Positions 27,796-36,193 of a DNA stretch of 64,000 nt are shown here, piece after piece. The notes beneath the pieces are model-generated. The model was not told the DNA's origin, searched no databases, and was given only the letters and a program-made list of their open reading frames with translations. This DNA comes from JAIMBK01 sp040755975 (GTDB lineage: Bacteria; Bacillota; Desulfotomaculia; Desulfotomaculales; Nap2-2B), in contig JBFLZY010000006.1 of the NCBI GenBank assembly GCA_040755975.1, positions 1 to 64,000 of the forward strand, in the 5' to 3' direction. The translations under genes and the position numbers were made by a program. The stretch's first letter is position 1. The number at the start of each line of letters is the position of its first letter.

Positions 27796-28407
27796 TCAGG
27801 ATCCGGCCGGGCCTTCGCCAAGCTCAAAACGCGCAAAGCGCCGGACGGAAATGTTTTCGCCCAGCCGGGCAATGTGTTCACTTAACAACTGCCCAACGGT
27901 CACGTCCTGGTTCTTAATAAAAGGCTGCTCCAAAAGACAGGCTTCTTTATAAAATTTTTCCAGCCGGCCCTCCACGATCTTCTGCATCACTTTTTCCGGT
28001 TTGCCCTCACCGGCCGCCTGGGCGGCCAGGATCTCCTTTTCCCGCCGGATTACGTCTTCAGGCACATCTTCCCGGCGTACGTACTCGGGTTTGGCCGCCG
28101 CCACCTGCATGGCCAGGTCGTGCACCAGGGCGCGGAAATCATCCGTTCTGGCCACAAAATCCGTTTCGCAGTTGACTTCCAGCAGGACGCCCACTTTGCC
28201 GCCGGGATGAATGTAGGCGTCGACAATCCCTTCGGTGGTTACCCGCCCGGCCTTTTTCGCGGCCGCGGCCAGCCCCTTTTCGCGGAGGTAGGCAATGGCT
28301 TTTTCCATATCCCCGCCGGTTTCGGTGAGGGCTTTCTTACAGTCCATCATCCCGGCCCCGGTACGCTCGCGCAACTCTTTAACCATCGCCGCAGTTATTT
28401 CACTCAA
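27796..28407 (-). CDS. tsf: elongation factor Ts
   Basis: 203 residues from a TTG at 28405-28407 after GGGGTGG, giving the normal N-terminus (SEITAAMVKELRERTGAGMMDCKKAL). The NCETDFVAR motif that contacts EF-Tu is intact. The protein is of the short form, with a single reduced dimerisation domain. A small intrinsic terminator separates it from rpsB. Confidence 0.95.
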   Translation of the reverse strand: MSEITAAMVKELRERTGAGMMDCKKALTETGGDMEKAIAYLREKGLAAAAKKAGRVTTEGIVDAYIHPGGKVGVLLEVNCETDFVARTDDFRALVHDLAMQVAAAKPEYVRREDVPEDVIRREKEILAAQAAGEGKPEKVMQKIVEGRLEKFYKEACLLEQPFIKNQDVTVGQLLSEHIARLGENISVRRFARFELGEGPAGS

Positions 28408-28487
28408 ATTAATCCCACCCCTGTTTATTATTACCATTTAGCCTTTTCCGGATACCGACCCCTTCCAGCTAAAAAGGCGCCGCACAG

Positions 28488-28511
28488 AAAAACGCAGGAG
28501 TTTCCTCCTGC
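28488..28511 (-). terminator. terminator/attenuator between rpsB and tsf
   Basis: On the minus strand GCAGGAG pairs with CTCCTGC around a GAAA tetraloop, followed by GTTTTTC. It would end a share of transcripts after rpsB and so set the S2:EF-Ts ratio. Confidence 0.75.
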
Positions 28512-28529
28512 CTGCAAATCTTTTGCTTA

Positions 28530-29234
28530 TTACATTGCTTCGGCCAGCTGTTCTCCCTGCCTGCCTTCCAAAACGGCATCGGCCATTTTGCTGGTCAGCA
28601 ATCTTACGGCCCGGATGGCGTCGTCATTGCCCGGGATGACGTAGTCTATCTCTTCCGGATCGCAATTTGTATCCACAATGGCAACGATCGGGATGCCCAA
28701 TTTTCTCGCCTCGGCAACGGCAATCCGCTCTTTGCGCGGGTCAATTACAAAAAGAGCGTCCGGCAGCTTTTTCATCCCTTTAATTCCGCCGACGGACTTT
28801 TCCAGTTTCTCTTTTTCCCGCGTAAGTCCGGCTATTTCTTTTTTCGGCAAAACCGCGAGCGTGCCCTCGGCCGCCATTTTTTCCAGCTCGAGAAGGCGCT
28901 CAATCCGGTGGCGGATGGTCTGAAAGTTGGTGAGCATGCCGCCCAGCCAGCGCTGGTTGACGTAAAACATGCCGCACCTTTCGGCCTCTTCCCTAACCGC
29001 CTCTTGGGCCTGCTTTTTGGTCCCCACAAAAAGAACGGTCCCGCCAGCGGCGCTCAACTCCTTGACGAAATTATATGCTTCTTCGATTTTCCTGACCGTT
29101 TTCTGGAGGTCGATGATATAAATTCCGTTGCGGTCGGTAAAAATATAAGGAGCCATTTTCGGGTTCCACCGCCTGGTCTGGTGCCCGAAATGAACCCCCG
29201 CCTCCAAAAGCTGCTTCATTGAGATAATCGCCAC
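28530..29234 (-). CDS. rpsB: 30S ribosomal protein S2
   Basis: 234 residues from the GTG at 29232-29234, which follows a near-perfect GGAAGGAGGTGT. Hallmarks are ISMKQLLEAGVHFGHQTRRWNPKM, GIYIIDLQKTVR, RWLGGMLTNFQT and IVDTNCDPEEIDYVIPGNDDA. First gene of the leftward rpsB-tsf-pyrH-frr run. Confidence 0.97.
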   Translation of the reverse strand: MAIISMKQLLEAGVHFGHQTRRWNPKMAPYIFTDRNGIYIIDLQKTVRKIEEAYNFVKELSAAGGTVLFVGTKKQAQEAVREEAERCGMFYVNQRWLGGMLTNFQTIRHRIERLLELEKMAAEGTLAVLPKKEIAGLTREKEKLEKSVGGIKGMKKLPDALFVIDPRKERIAVAEARKLGIPIVAIVDTNCDPEEIDYVIPGNDDAIRAVRLLTSKMADAVLEGRQGEQLAEAM

Positions 29235-29347
29235 TTTTACACCTCCTTCCGCCCTGGTTTTTCCCTCCGCCGCCTTCATCCTTTTGCGCAAACCCGCCTG
29301 GGCAACCGGCAAAAATCAGGCCGGCGTGCGTATTTTTTACCGGATGT

Positions 29348-29376
29348 ATTCTAACACAAACTTGCCGGGCGCGCAA
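29348..29376 (-). promoter_or_regulatory. predicted sigma-A promoter for rpsB
   Basis: On the minus strand TTGCGC (29376-29371) and TAGAAT (29353-29348) are spaced by 17 bases, about 105 bases upstream of the rpsB start. No other good promoter lies between it and rpsB. Confidence 0.55.
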
Positions 29377-29509
29377 GGGAGGATCGCAAAAGAGCCGTCC
29401 TTTACCGCCGGTTGATTTCATGTTAAAACGAGGGGGAAGAAGTGAAGAGGTGGTGGCAGGGATGCCGCCGGGATTTTCCCTGGATTTATAACGATATTTT
29501 CTAACCCTT

Positions 29510-29644
29510 TCAACTAAAACACCTGATTACCAGAACCCCCGTTAAGAACAGGATGGTGCTCAAGCCCAGGGTATCGACCACCAGGGAAACAGTCTCTACC
29601 CACTCAGGGGTTTTCTCCTCGGGATAATAACGTTTGTTCGCCAT
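29510..29644 (-). CDS. small membrane protein, 44 residues
   Basis: The ATG at 29642-29644 follows GAGGTG with 7-base spacing and opens 44 codons ending in TGA. The product has a charged N-terminus (MANKRYYPEEKTPEW) and one hydrophobic helix (about residues 24-42, LGLSTILFLTGVLVI). It resembles other one-helix proteins in this accessory region (35836-35988, 37996-38193, 38260-38367). It lies downstream of the leader element at 29809-29923. Function unknown. Confidence 0.6.
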   Translation of the reverse strand: MANKRYYPEEKTPEWVETVSLVVDTLGLSTILFLTGVLVIRCFS

Positions 29645-29808
29645 TCCCAACACCTCGCTTTCAATTAAAAGAAGAGGGAGAGGGGGAGAGGGGGTCTTCT
29701 TCGGGGAATGACGCCCTCTCCACAGGGGAAGGGTCGTTTATTGACCAGCGCCTCTCCAAAAAGCATGAAAAGGGAGCAGGTTAAAAGCTTCGTAACTTTG
29801 GCAAACGC

Positions 29809-29923
29809 CCAAAACAAAAGGCCGGTTGCCTTGAACCAAGGCTAACCGGCCTATCGTTGTTCGATTTGGCCTAAACTCTTTTTACTTTGTTAAAATTATA
29901 ACAAAGCAATCGGGTGCTGTCAA
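29809..29923 (-). ncRNA. leader element A: promoter, conserved hairpin and overlapping terminator
   Basis: On the minus strand a consensus promoter (TTGACA 29923-29918, 17 bases, TATAAT 29900-29895) starts a short transcript. Within 20-40 bases it forms a hairpin with ATCGAACAACGAT at its tip, closed by GGCC arms (29848-29871). The 3' GGCC arm is also the 5' arm of an intrinsic terminator (GGCCGG...CCGGCC, then TTTTGTTTT, 29809-29851). The two folds share bases, as in attenuators. A second copy lies at 38849-38966. It may also serve as terminator for the operon ending at 29981. Confidence 0.6.
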
Positions 29924-29980
29924 GAAATTTATTAGCAAAAGTTTTGGCAAATGTTCAGAAAAACCGTAAAAGATCCTTCT

Positions 29981-30694
29981 TCAGGCTTCTGCTTTTTCCG
30001 CGGGCTTGCTGGCCGTGATCCCCAGCCCCTCAAAGATCAACATGATGGCAAAGCCGTACCAGATGGTGTAAACAACGTAAAAAACGAGGGAACCAACCGA
30101 AATTCCCGCCACTTCCCGGAACCGGGCCGGCGGAATGCCGTCATAATTGTACGCCGGCTCCAAAGCCTTCTTGCTTACGTTTTCAACAAACACCGCCTCC
30201 GCCGGTTTGTTTTCCTGCAGGTAGTGACCTTTTAACTGCTTGAAGGCCGCCCACCAGTAATAAACGGCTTCCTTGCCGGAAAAACCGTATTGATTTGGGG
30301 CGGGCGTTTCCCCGCTCTGAAACAAGGCATCGGCGTCAGCCAGCGCGCGCCGGGCCACCAGGCCCAGGTCGCCCGTGACCCGCAGGCTTTCTCCGCTGAC
30401 CGCCGCTCCCGCGCCCGCGGCAAGGAAGAGAGTTTTCATTTTTTCCAGCTCTTCGGCACTTTTCACCTGGAAAGTAACTTCCATTTTAGTTCCGGTAAAT
30501 CGATCTGCTTTCCCGGCCAGGTCCGGAATAAAGTAGGACGATCCCTTAGCCAAAGAGTTAAAGATGCCGTCGACCAGATGCAACCCGGTCGCACCTTGAA
30601 AAACCGGGCTGAGGATTACGGCCAGGGTCGCTCCGAAGCAAATCAGCAGCACCAGGCCGGCGATAAATGCCCTCCGGTTAATGATTACAGGCAT
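29981..30694 (-). CDS. membrane-anchored protein of unknown function, TauE partner
   Basis: 237 residues with a hydrophobic helix near each end (about 10-30, IAGLVLLICFGATLAVILSPV; about 198-222, SLVFYVVYTIWYGFAIMLIF). Between them lies a soluble loop of about 165 residues, probably outside the cell. I recognise no catalytic motif. It begins 20 bases after the stop of the TauE/SafE gene and is surely co-transcribed, so it may be an accessory subunit or extracytoplasmic sensor for that exporter (inference). Confidence 0.8.
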   Translation of the reverse strand: MPVIINRRAFIAGLVLLICFGATLAVILSPVFQGATGLHLVDGIFNSLAKGSSYFIPDLAGKADRFTGTKMEVTFQVKSAEELEKMKTLFLAAGAGAAVSGESLRVTGDLGLVARRALADADALFQSGETPAPNQYGFSGKEAVYYWWAAFKQLKGHYLQENKPAEAVFVENVSKKALEPAYNYDGIPPARFREVAGISVGSLVFYVVYTIWYGFAIMLIFEGLGITASKPAEKAEA

Positions 30695-30714
30695 CTGTAC
30701 GCACCCCCTTCATC

Positions 30715-32040
30715 CTAACGAGAAGACTCCAAGGCCTGTTCCGTCCGCCCGGACGTTGCCGGCACACCGGCCAGAGCAGCGTGTTCCGCCCTGATTTTTC
30801 CCACGCTGCGCAGGAAAGAGGCCAGGACCCAGAAAGCAAACCCGCTGACCAAAGCAAAAAAGATGACCGTTCCGATGGTGCTCAGCAGTTTTCCGGCGGC
30901 CGGGGCCAGGCTAAGGTAACCGGCGCTGGAAAGCTTTTCCGGCAGAGCACAGGCCCGGTTGACAAAGCCGGCAAAAATGGCCAGAGCGTAAAAACCGCGG
31001 ATGACCGCCCCCTTGACCACCTTCGTCACCATGGCGCCGATTTGCACGCCGACCAGGGAGCCCAGCAAGAGGCCCATGGTCAGGGAGTAAAAGACGAACC
31101 CGCTGATGGCGTATTGAATGGACGCATACCCGGCCGTAAAGATGATCTGCAAAATATCGGTGCCGACGGTCGTAAACGTGGATACGCCAAGGCCGTAGAC
31201 AAACATCGGGAAGGTCAGAAAACCTCCGCCGACACCCATAATGGCGGCGATAAAACCGACTATGAATCCGCACCCGATAACCGGATAAACCGGCAACTGC
31301 CGGCCGCCCGGGACAATGTCCTGGTCGAATTTAACGTAGGGGGGAATCTTCAAGGACTGTAACGTCCGGGCAATCCTGGTCGTGGTTTGCACCTGCGCTT
31401 TTTGGGAAGCCTCGGCCCGGCGCAGGCTAAGATAATCGTAAAGGGCATAAGCCCCCAGAATGCCGAGCATGAAAACATAGACTCCACTGATAAAGGCGTC
31501 GCTGAGCGCGGGGCTCTTTTCGTAAATGGACTTGTTCAAGCCCGTTCCCAACGTCACCCCAAGGGTTGAACCAACGACAAACCAGACCGCCAGCCAGACG
31601 TTCACGTTGCCCAGCTTCCGGTGCAGGGCGGTGCCCATGATCGCTTTGGCAAAAATATGAAACTGGTCGGTCCCCACCGTCATAATTCCCCTTACCCCGA
31701 TACTCATCAACGCCGGGGTAATCACGAAACCCCCGCCGGCGCCGATACACCCGGTAATTAAACCCGCAACCAACCCCACAAAAAGCGAACCCAAAAACAT
31801 TTCCGTGGTAATAAAGGACGGCGCGTAAGCTTTGCCGCCGCCAATCAATTCGGTCGCCAAAGCTATTTCTACGCCCATAAAAATGATTACCGGCAAAAGG
31901 GCGGCCAGCAATATTTTCCAGCGCCTGGCGAGGATAAACCTGCTGTTTTCAATTTCCCAGCGGGCGTAGGCGCTTTGCAGGTTCAGCAGCGTATTGTTGA
32001 ACTGCCTTCCTTTGTGGCAAAGTTTAGACCACAAATGCAT
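30715..32040 (-). CDS. TauE/SafE family anion exporter (paralogue 1)
   Basis: 441 residues. The repeated TauE/SafE motif occurs twice (GLVAGLITGCIGAGGGFVITPALMSIG and GFIAAIMGVGGGFLTFPMFVYGLG), each followed by the TVGTD motif, with about nine hydrophobic helices. The family exports sulfite, sulfoacetate and related anions. A 50-residue cytoplasmic N-terminus precedes the first helix. GGGGGAG precedes the ATG at 32038-32040. An operator-like site lies 200 bases upstream. One of four paralogues within 15 kb. Confidence 0.9.
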   Translation of the reverse strand: MHLWSKLCHKGRQFNNTLLNLQSAYARWEIENSRFILARRWKILLAALLPVIIFMGVEIALATELIGGGKAYAPSFITTEMFLGSLFVGLVAGLITGCIGAGGGFVITPALMSIGVRGIMTVGTDQFHIFAKAIMGTALHRKLGNVNVWLAVWFVVGSTLGVTLGTGLNKSIYEKSPALSDAFISGVYVFMLGILGAYALYDYLSLRRAEASQKAQVQTTTRIARTLQSLKIPPYVKFDQDIVPGGRQLPVYPVIGCGFIVGFIAAIMGVGGGFLTFPMFVYGLGVSTFTTVGTDILQIIFTAGYASIQYAISGFVFYSLTMGLLLGSLVGVQIGAMVTKVVKGAVIRGFYALAIFAGFVNRACALPEKLSSAGYLSLAPAAGKLLSTIGTVIFFALVSGFAFWVLASFLRSVGKIRAEHAALAGVPATSGRTEQALESSR

Positions 32041-32240
32041 CCACTTCTCCCCCTTTCAAAATCGAAAAGCCTGATGAAGCCGCCTGGTGATCTTTTCCAT
32101 ATTTCTTTTTCTAAATCAACCTGCTCCCTTTGCATGTTTTTTGAAGAAACCGGTCTCCAACAACCCTTTTTCTGCCAAAAATGTTCTTGATCTATCCGGA
32201 TGGTCAACACCTCCTTCTTTTTTGCTAAATCTCCTGCCCA

Positions 32241-32256
32241 TGTGAACTTATTCACT
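32241..32256. promoter_or_regulatory. operator site TGTGA-ACTTAT-TCACT
   Basis: An imperfect palindrome fitting the recurrent TGTGA-N6-TCACA pattern, upstream of the exporter gene at 32040. On the minus strand a TATTAT -10-like box lies just upstream of it, so the site falls near the start of transcription. Confidence 0.5.
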
Positions 32257-32589
32257 TCACTTGCCGGATAATACTCCCCGCACACAATCCGGCACCGGGG
32301 TCCTGCTTGAAATTTAACAGCCAATTTCCTCCGGACCGGAAACCCTCCCTCATCTGCGTAGCAGAGTAATCGCGACAACTCCTTAATTGCCGATTGTGAT
32401 ATAATTAACTTTCTTTATGAGAAATTTATGTTTTTGTCACTACACCTGTCAAACCTGAATATTTCGATCTATTGGCTTACCAACTTAAATATTATTAACA
32501 TTCCTGTTCTTGTTCTATTTACTCTTCATCAGCCAGTTTATCTCGTTTTTTTGAGTTATCGTGAAATCAAAAAATTCACGGCGAAGGGA

Positions 32590-32640
32590 TTGACAGGAAG
32601 AGACTCTTCACGTATAATTGTGATTAGTTTAACAATCACA
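32590..32640 (+). promoter_or_regulatory. sigma-A promoter with downstream operator
   Basis: TTGACA (32590-32595), a 17-base spacer and TATAAT (32613-32618) form a full consensus promoter. It is followed at once by an inverted repeat, TGTGATT (32619-32625) and AATCACA (32634-32640), covering the expected start site. It drives transcription toward the CBS gene with a leader of about 330 bases. The layout implies repression. Confidence 0.65.
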
Positions 32641-32772
32641 TTCCAAACAACGTAAAACCCTTAATTGCCTGAAAAGAAAGGGGGAAAATGAGCGGAGGGT
32701 TGACCAGCGGCAATGCAAAGGGGGAAGGTTGAAAACGCGATGAGATGTTGACGATATTGTTATAAAAAGGTT

Positions 32773-32828
32773 CGTGAAAACAATCACCGGGAGAAGAAAA
32801 TGTGAAAAGTATTGTGATTAATGGCACA
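32773..32828. promoter_or_regulatory. two operator-like sites upstream of the CBS gene
   Basis: CGTGA-AAACAA-TCACC (32773-32788) and TGTGA-TTAATG-GCACA (32813-32828) both fit the recurrent palindrome. The centre AAACAA of the first is repeated at the DUF2292 operator (38720-38741, opposite strand). Confidence 0.5.
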
Positions 32829-32957
32829 TATTAAACTGCCGGCAACGCTCTTTAGCCCCTTGATCGTCCCAAAATAAAAAAAGGAAAGGAGTGAACACCG
32901 GCCGCCGGGGGCTGTCCGGCCGCTTAGTCGAGGGCCGGTCAAAAAGGCCGGAGGAAA

Positions 32958-33278
32958 ATGAAAACGGTAAGAGAATTCGTGGTGCCGGTAAACGATTACG
33001 ACCCCAACCTTGAAAAAGAAAAGCGTTACGTTCCGGGCAGGGAGCGCGTTTTTCGCCCCGGGTTCTATCCTTACGTTCAGGAAGTCGTCCGTTTCAACCT
33101 GCTTTCCGTAAATGCCGGCGATCCCGTGGAGAAAGCCCTGCAGATCATGTTCCGGGAAAAGGTAAAGACTTTACCGGTGCTGGAAAAGGGCAAAATCGTC
33201 GGCGTGGTCAGGTCCCGTGATTTAATTGCCCTGTACGGGGAACTGTTCGAAGATAAGCGGATGAGCTTTTCGTCTTGA
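32958..33278 (+). CDS. single CBS-domain protein
   Basis: 106 residues. A basic, Tyr/Pro-rich 45-residue N-terminus precedes one CBS motif (AGDPVEKALQIMFREKVKTLPVLEKGKIVGVVRSRDLI). A lone CBS motif must pair with another to bind adenosine ligands, so the protein is probably a dimer. GGAGGAAA precedes the ATG. It precedes the sensor kinase but a strong terminator separates them. Confidence 0.82.
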   Translation: MKTVREFVVPVNDYDPNLEKEKRYVPGRERVFRPGFYPYVQEVVRFNLLSVNAGDPVEKALQIMFREKVKTLPVLEKGKIVGVVRSRDLIALYGELFEDKRMSFSS

Positions 33279-33312
33279 TTATCAGTTGGTGCCTTGAATC
33301 CTCTCCCGTGAA

Positions 33313-33362
33313 ACGCTCATTTTAAGAACAAGCAGGTTCCCTAAAATGAGCGTCTTTTTATT
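33313..33362 (+). terminator. intrinsic terminator after the CBS gene
   Basis: A perfect 12-base stem (ACGCTCATTTTA / TAAAATGAGCGT) with a 17-base loop, then CTTTTTATTT. Confidence 0.88.
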
Positions 33363-33429
33363 TCATCGTTTTTACTGATTAAGCAGCGGCGATAGGTAAA
33401 CCACCTTTATTTACAAAGGGGTTGAAGTT

Positions 33430-34962
33430 ATGCCTCCTTTTACCCAAATGCCGGGTTTTAAACGCCAATTTTTACTAATTGTGTTTATCCTTTTAATCGT
33501 CCCGGTGCTGGTGATGCTTTACGACGTCTATTTCGCCTCCAAAACCGACGACATTCTGGTCGTCAACCTCGAAAAAAAGCTTACCGGCATTGTCAATCAG
33601 ACGGGCGAAAAAATCACCGCCCGGCTCGCACTGGAACCGGCCGGAAAACAGGCCGCTTCCCTGGAAGAGGCATTCAATCAGGCGGCCGCTCCCCTGGCGG
33701 AAGCCAACCCGGGCGTCCGGCTGTGTATCTACCTGATCGAAAAAGACAAGATCGTCATCCACGGCTATCTTCACGAATTCGGCAAGCGCCTGCCGGAAGA
33801 AAAATACGAACGGGAACGGCGCATTTACAACGAAGCGTTAAAAGGAATTTCCGCCGTGATGAAAAGCGGGGAACATATCACCAGACTGGGCCGGACATGG
33901 GATGACCAGTTCTTGGAATACCTGGTCCCGGTGCGCGTTAACGGCCAGATCACCGCGGTGCTGTGGGCGGAGGAAATGATGCACCCGCTTTTTGCCCGCA
34001 GCACGAAGCTGCGCCTGGTAATCCGCTACGTCACCCTCGTGGTCTTCAGCTTTGGCGTCATTGCTTCCCTGGTCGCCATTGCCTCTTTGGTCCGGCAGGT
34101 AAGGGTAATCAAAAACGGCCTCTTGCAACTGGAGAACAATTTTTACTACCGGCTCCCGGCGCTGCCGGGCGAGATGGGCCAGATTACCGGGGCGATCAAC
34201 ACCTTGGCCGCCGGTCTTGCCGAAAGAGAACAAATGATTGAACAATTGCGGCGTTCGGAAAACCTGATCGCCCTCGGCAAACTGGTCACCAACATCGCCC
34301 ACGAGCTACGCAACCCGGTTAGTATTATCCAGGCCGTCAGCGAAGTGCTGGCGTCCCGGTTGAAGAGTTCTCCGGAATTAAAAGGGTATGCGGAATACGT
34401 AACAAAAATTCAGGAGCAAATCGAAAGACACAACCGGCTGGTGGGAGAACTGCTGGACTTTGGGCGACCAGACCCCGGCCTCATCGCGCCCCTGAGCTTA
34501 AATGAACTGATTTCCGTAATTCTAGGGGACTGCGCTTTGTTGCTCCAGCAAAAAAAGATCGCCCTCGAATTCGCTCCCAGCGCGGAACCGCTGCTCATAA
34601 AGGGCAACCAGGAAAAACTCAAGCAGGTACTGATCAACCTCCTGCTTAACGCCGTCCAGGCCATGCCCAGGGGGGGAAACCTGATCGTCCGGACGGAAGC
34701 AGTCAACCACACGGCCCGGGTGATGATCCGCGACACCGGGGTAGGCATCTCCAAAGAAGACCTGCCGCAAATTTTCACCCCTTTCTATACCAAAAAAGCC
34801 GGCGGGGGCGGTCTGGGCCTGGCGATCAGCCGGCGCATCGTCCAGATTCACGGGGGGTCGATCAGCGCGGAAAGCGAACCCGGGGCGGGTACCACTTTCA
34901 TCCTCAGCTTTCCGCGTCTTCAAACGGACGAAGAAAACATAGCGTTATCCCCAGATACTTAG
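33430..34962 (+). CDS. membrane sensor histidine kinase (NtrB-like), copy 1
   Basis: 510 residues: transmembrane helix about 14-32, an extracytoplasmic sensor to about 195, second helix about 200-222, a HAMP-like linker, phosphoacceptor His291 in NIAHELRNPVSII, and an ATPase domain with N box (INLLLNAVQAMP), DTGVGI and GGLGLAIS. It is a paralogue of 45181-46746; the sensor domains share HG-L-H and the AVLWAEE-MHPLFA segment. The probable partner is the receiver protein at 35068. Ligand unknown; neighbours suggest a sulfur or redox anion. Confidence 0.92.
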   Translation: MPPFTQMPGFKRQFLLIVFILLIVPVLVMLYDVYFASKTDDILVVNLEKKLTGIVNQTGEKITARLALEPAGKQAASLEEAFNQAAAPLAEANPGVRLCIYLIEKDKIVIHGYLHEFGKRLPEEKYERERRIYNEALKGISAVMKSGEHITRLGRTWDDQFLEYLVPVRVNGQITAVLWAEEMMHPLFARSTKLRLVIRYVTLVVFSFGVIASLVAIASLVRQVRVIKNGLLQLENNFYYRLPALPGEMGQITGAINTLAAGLAEREQMIEQLRRSENLIALGKLVTNIAHELRNPVSIIQAVSEVLASRLKSSPELKGYAEYVTKIQEQIERHNRLVGELLDFGRPDPGLIAPLSLNELISVILGDCALLLQQKKIALEFAPSAEPLLIKGNQEKLKQVLINLLLNAVQAMPRGGNLIVRTEAVNHTARVMIRDTGVGISKEDLPQIFTPFYTKKAGGGGLGLAISRRIVQIHGGSISAESEPGAGTTFILSFPRLQTDEENIALSPDT

Positions 34963-34993
34963 CCTCATCACATTTCAAATTTGATCGGCAGTA

Positions 34994-35044
34994 TTGACAT
35001 CATTATGAAATTAATGTTACACTAAAATTGTGATAACTATCACA
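34994..35044 (+). promoter_or_regulatory. promoter plus perfect TGTGA-N6-TCACA operator
   Basis: TTGACA (34994-34999) and TTACAC/TACACT (35017-35023) form a sigma-A promoter. Five bases later lies TGTGATAACTATCACA (35029-35044), centred at about +6. An occupied site would block initiation of the receiver gene. Confidence 0.65.
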
Positions 35045-35067
35045 AATCTCTTTAGGAGGGGATAATT

Positions 35068-35448
35068 GTGGCCAGGGTACTTGTTATTGACGATGAAGAG
35101 GGGATGTGCTGGGCGCTGGAAAAAGCCCTGGAGGAAGAAGGCCACCGGGTTTTTACCGCCACCTGCGGGCTGGCCGGTCTGGCTGTTTTCAAGGCGCAAG
35201 AAATCGACCTGGTCCTTTGCGACATCAAGATGCCCGACATCAGCGGGCTGGAAGTTTTGGAGCAAATCCGCAAGAAAAAACCGGACGTTCCGGTGGTGAT
35301 CATGACCGGGTACAGCACTTTGTCCGTTGCTCTGGAAGCAATTAAAAAAGGGGCCGTCAGCTACCTCACCAAACCTTTTCACATCGGTCAGCTAAAGGAA
35401 TTGATGCAGAAAATGATTAATCAGCAGCCTTGCCGATCAGTCCATTAA
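35068..35448 (+). CDS. stand-alone response regulator receiver protein
   Basis: 126 residues: acidic pair DDEE near residue 8, phospho-acceptor Asp in LVLCDIKMPD, switch Thr in VIMTGYS and Lys in YLTKPF. It lacks any output domain. It is most like the receiver of the NtrC-type regulator at 46721 (both have CWALEKA near residue 15-20), so it may be a phosphate sink or a truncated sibling. GTG start 6 bases after AGGAGGGG. Follows sensor kinase copy 1. Confidence 0.92.
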   Translation: MARVLVIDDEEGMCWALEKALEEEGHRVFTATCGLAGLAVFKAQEIDLVLCDIKMPDISGLEVLEQIRKKKPDVPVVIMTGYSTLSVALEAIKKGAVSYLTKPFHIGQLKELMQKMINQQPCRSVH

Positions 35449-35759
35449 ATTTGCCGTCGAAAAAAACACCAGCCGCCCGTTTTGATCGGGAAAAGCTTAC
35501 GGAAAGCGTCCGGGAGAAAATCGCCATTGGTAAATCTATTCGTGAGTTCCACGAAAGAGAACAGCTGGTCAAGGCAATCGAGTTGCTCAAAAAATTTCTT
35601 TACCGGGATGAAAAAGGTGTAGTTTTTTGCCGGGCAAATTTCTTTGCGGAACCCCCGCATACCGAAGACCGCCTGGACGAAGCTATCCATACTTTGTTGC
35701 GAGGGAAAGTCAACATCCTGCGGTGCTGGGAAAAAAAGCCCACCCTACCGGCGCAATAG
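35430..35759 (+). CDS. hypothetical protein, 109 residues
   Basis: Opens with a TTG overlapping the receiver gene by 19 bases, without a clear ribosome site. The product is charged and helical (LTESVREKIAIGKSIREFHEREQ, then a YRDEKGVVFCRANFF segment). I recognise no family. Coupling to the receiver would make it a candidate output partner, but the reading frame could be spurious. Confidence 0.4.
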   Translation: MPISPLNLPSKKTPAARFDREKLTESVREKIAIGKSIREFHEREQLVKAIELLKKFLYRDEKGVVFCRANFFAEPPHTEDRLDEAIHTLLRGKVNILRCWEKKPTLPAQ

Positions 35760-35835
35760 CTCTTCCTTGCCCGGGGAAAAATCGGGAGCATTTAAACCTG
35801 TTACGCAACCGCAGTTAAATTCAACTGGAAAGTTT

Positions 35836-35988
35836 TCAGGGAATAATCGGGCCAAACAGGTAGGCTAAATAAACAACCCACAGAGATGAAACAAGAAAGA
35901 TCCCAATAACATGCACAACATCATTTAAAACGTCGCCGCTGTCGATTTCTTCTTCGTAACCCCTCCAGTTCCGATCCCACATTCTCAT
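35836..35988 (-). CDS. small membrane protein, about 50 residues
   Basis: Starts at one of three nearby ATGs (35991, 35988 or 35982) behind AAGGGG. The product has an acidic, tryptophan-rich head (MWDRNWRGYEEEIDSGD) and one hydrophobic helix (VVHVIGIFLVSSLWVVYLAYLF). Same style as the other one-helix proteins of this region. Between the receiver gene and the zinc-ribbon gene; the remaining space from 35760 to 36286 shows only an operator-like site. Confidence 0.6.
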   Translation of the reverse strand: MRMWDRNWRGYEEEIDSGDVLNDVVHVIGIFLVSSLWVVYLAYLFGPIIP

Positions 35989-36193
35989 CATCCCCTTACC
36001 CCTCGCTAACATAATATTAGCAAAAAAAACAAATAAGGTAAATAGTTTTTTAAATAGTATATTATTTCACATATTTTTAGCCACCCTTGACTTTATTTTA
36101 GGAGCTTGAGATAATATAAGTCAATTAATATTTTTATTTCCTTACTACTCTTTCTTTACTGAATAAAGGACAGGGACGTGTTATGGAAAAAAT

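Larger units (their letters stand above)
32041..32957. other. 917-bp regulatory intergenic region without a convincing gene
   Basis: AT-rich space between the divergent exporter gene and the CBS gene. It holds four operator-like sites (32241-32256, 32619-32640, 32773-32788, 32813-32828), a consensus sigma-A promoter (32590-32618) and a possible 14-codon leader ORF (32688-32732, MSGGLTSGNAKGEG) after GGGGG. Longer open stretches here lack ribosome sites and look non-coding. Confidence 0.6.

Noticed and set aside
30781..31362. 193-codon frame opposite TauE paralogue 1
   Set aside because: Antisense shadow, very rich in Asp/Gly/Gln/Arg, with no homology or ribosome site.
31983..32378. Frame on the minus strand overlapping the start of TauE paralogue 1
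   Set aside because: The AAGGAGGTG at about 32206 is attractive, but the frame has no good start after it and overlaps the exporter gene out of frame by 58 bases.
32428..32655. 75-codon frame in the gap before the CBS gene
   Set aside because: No ribosome site, AT-driven composition, and it runs through the promoter and operator at 32590-32640.
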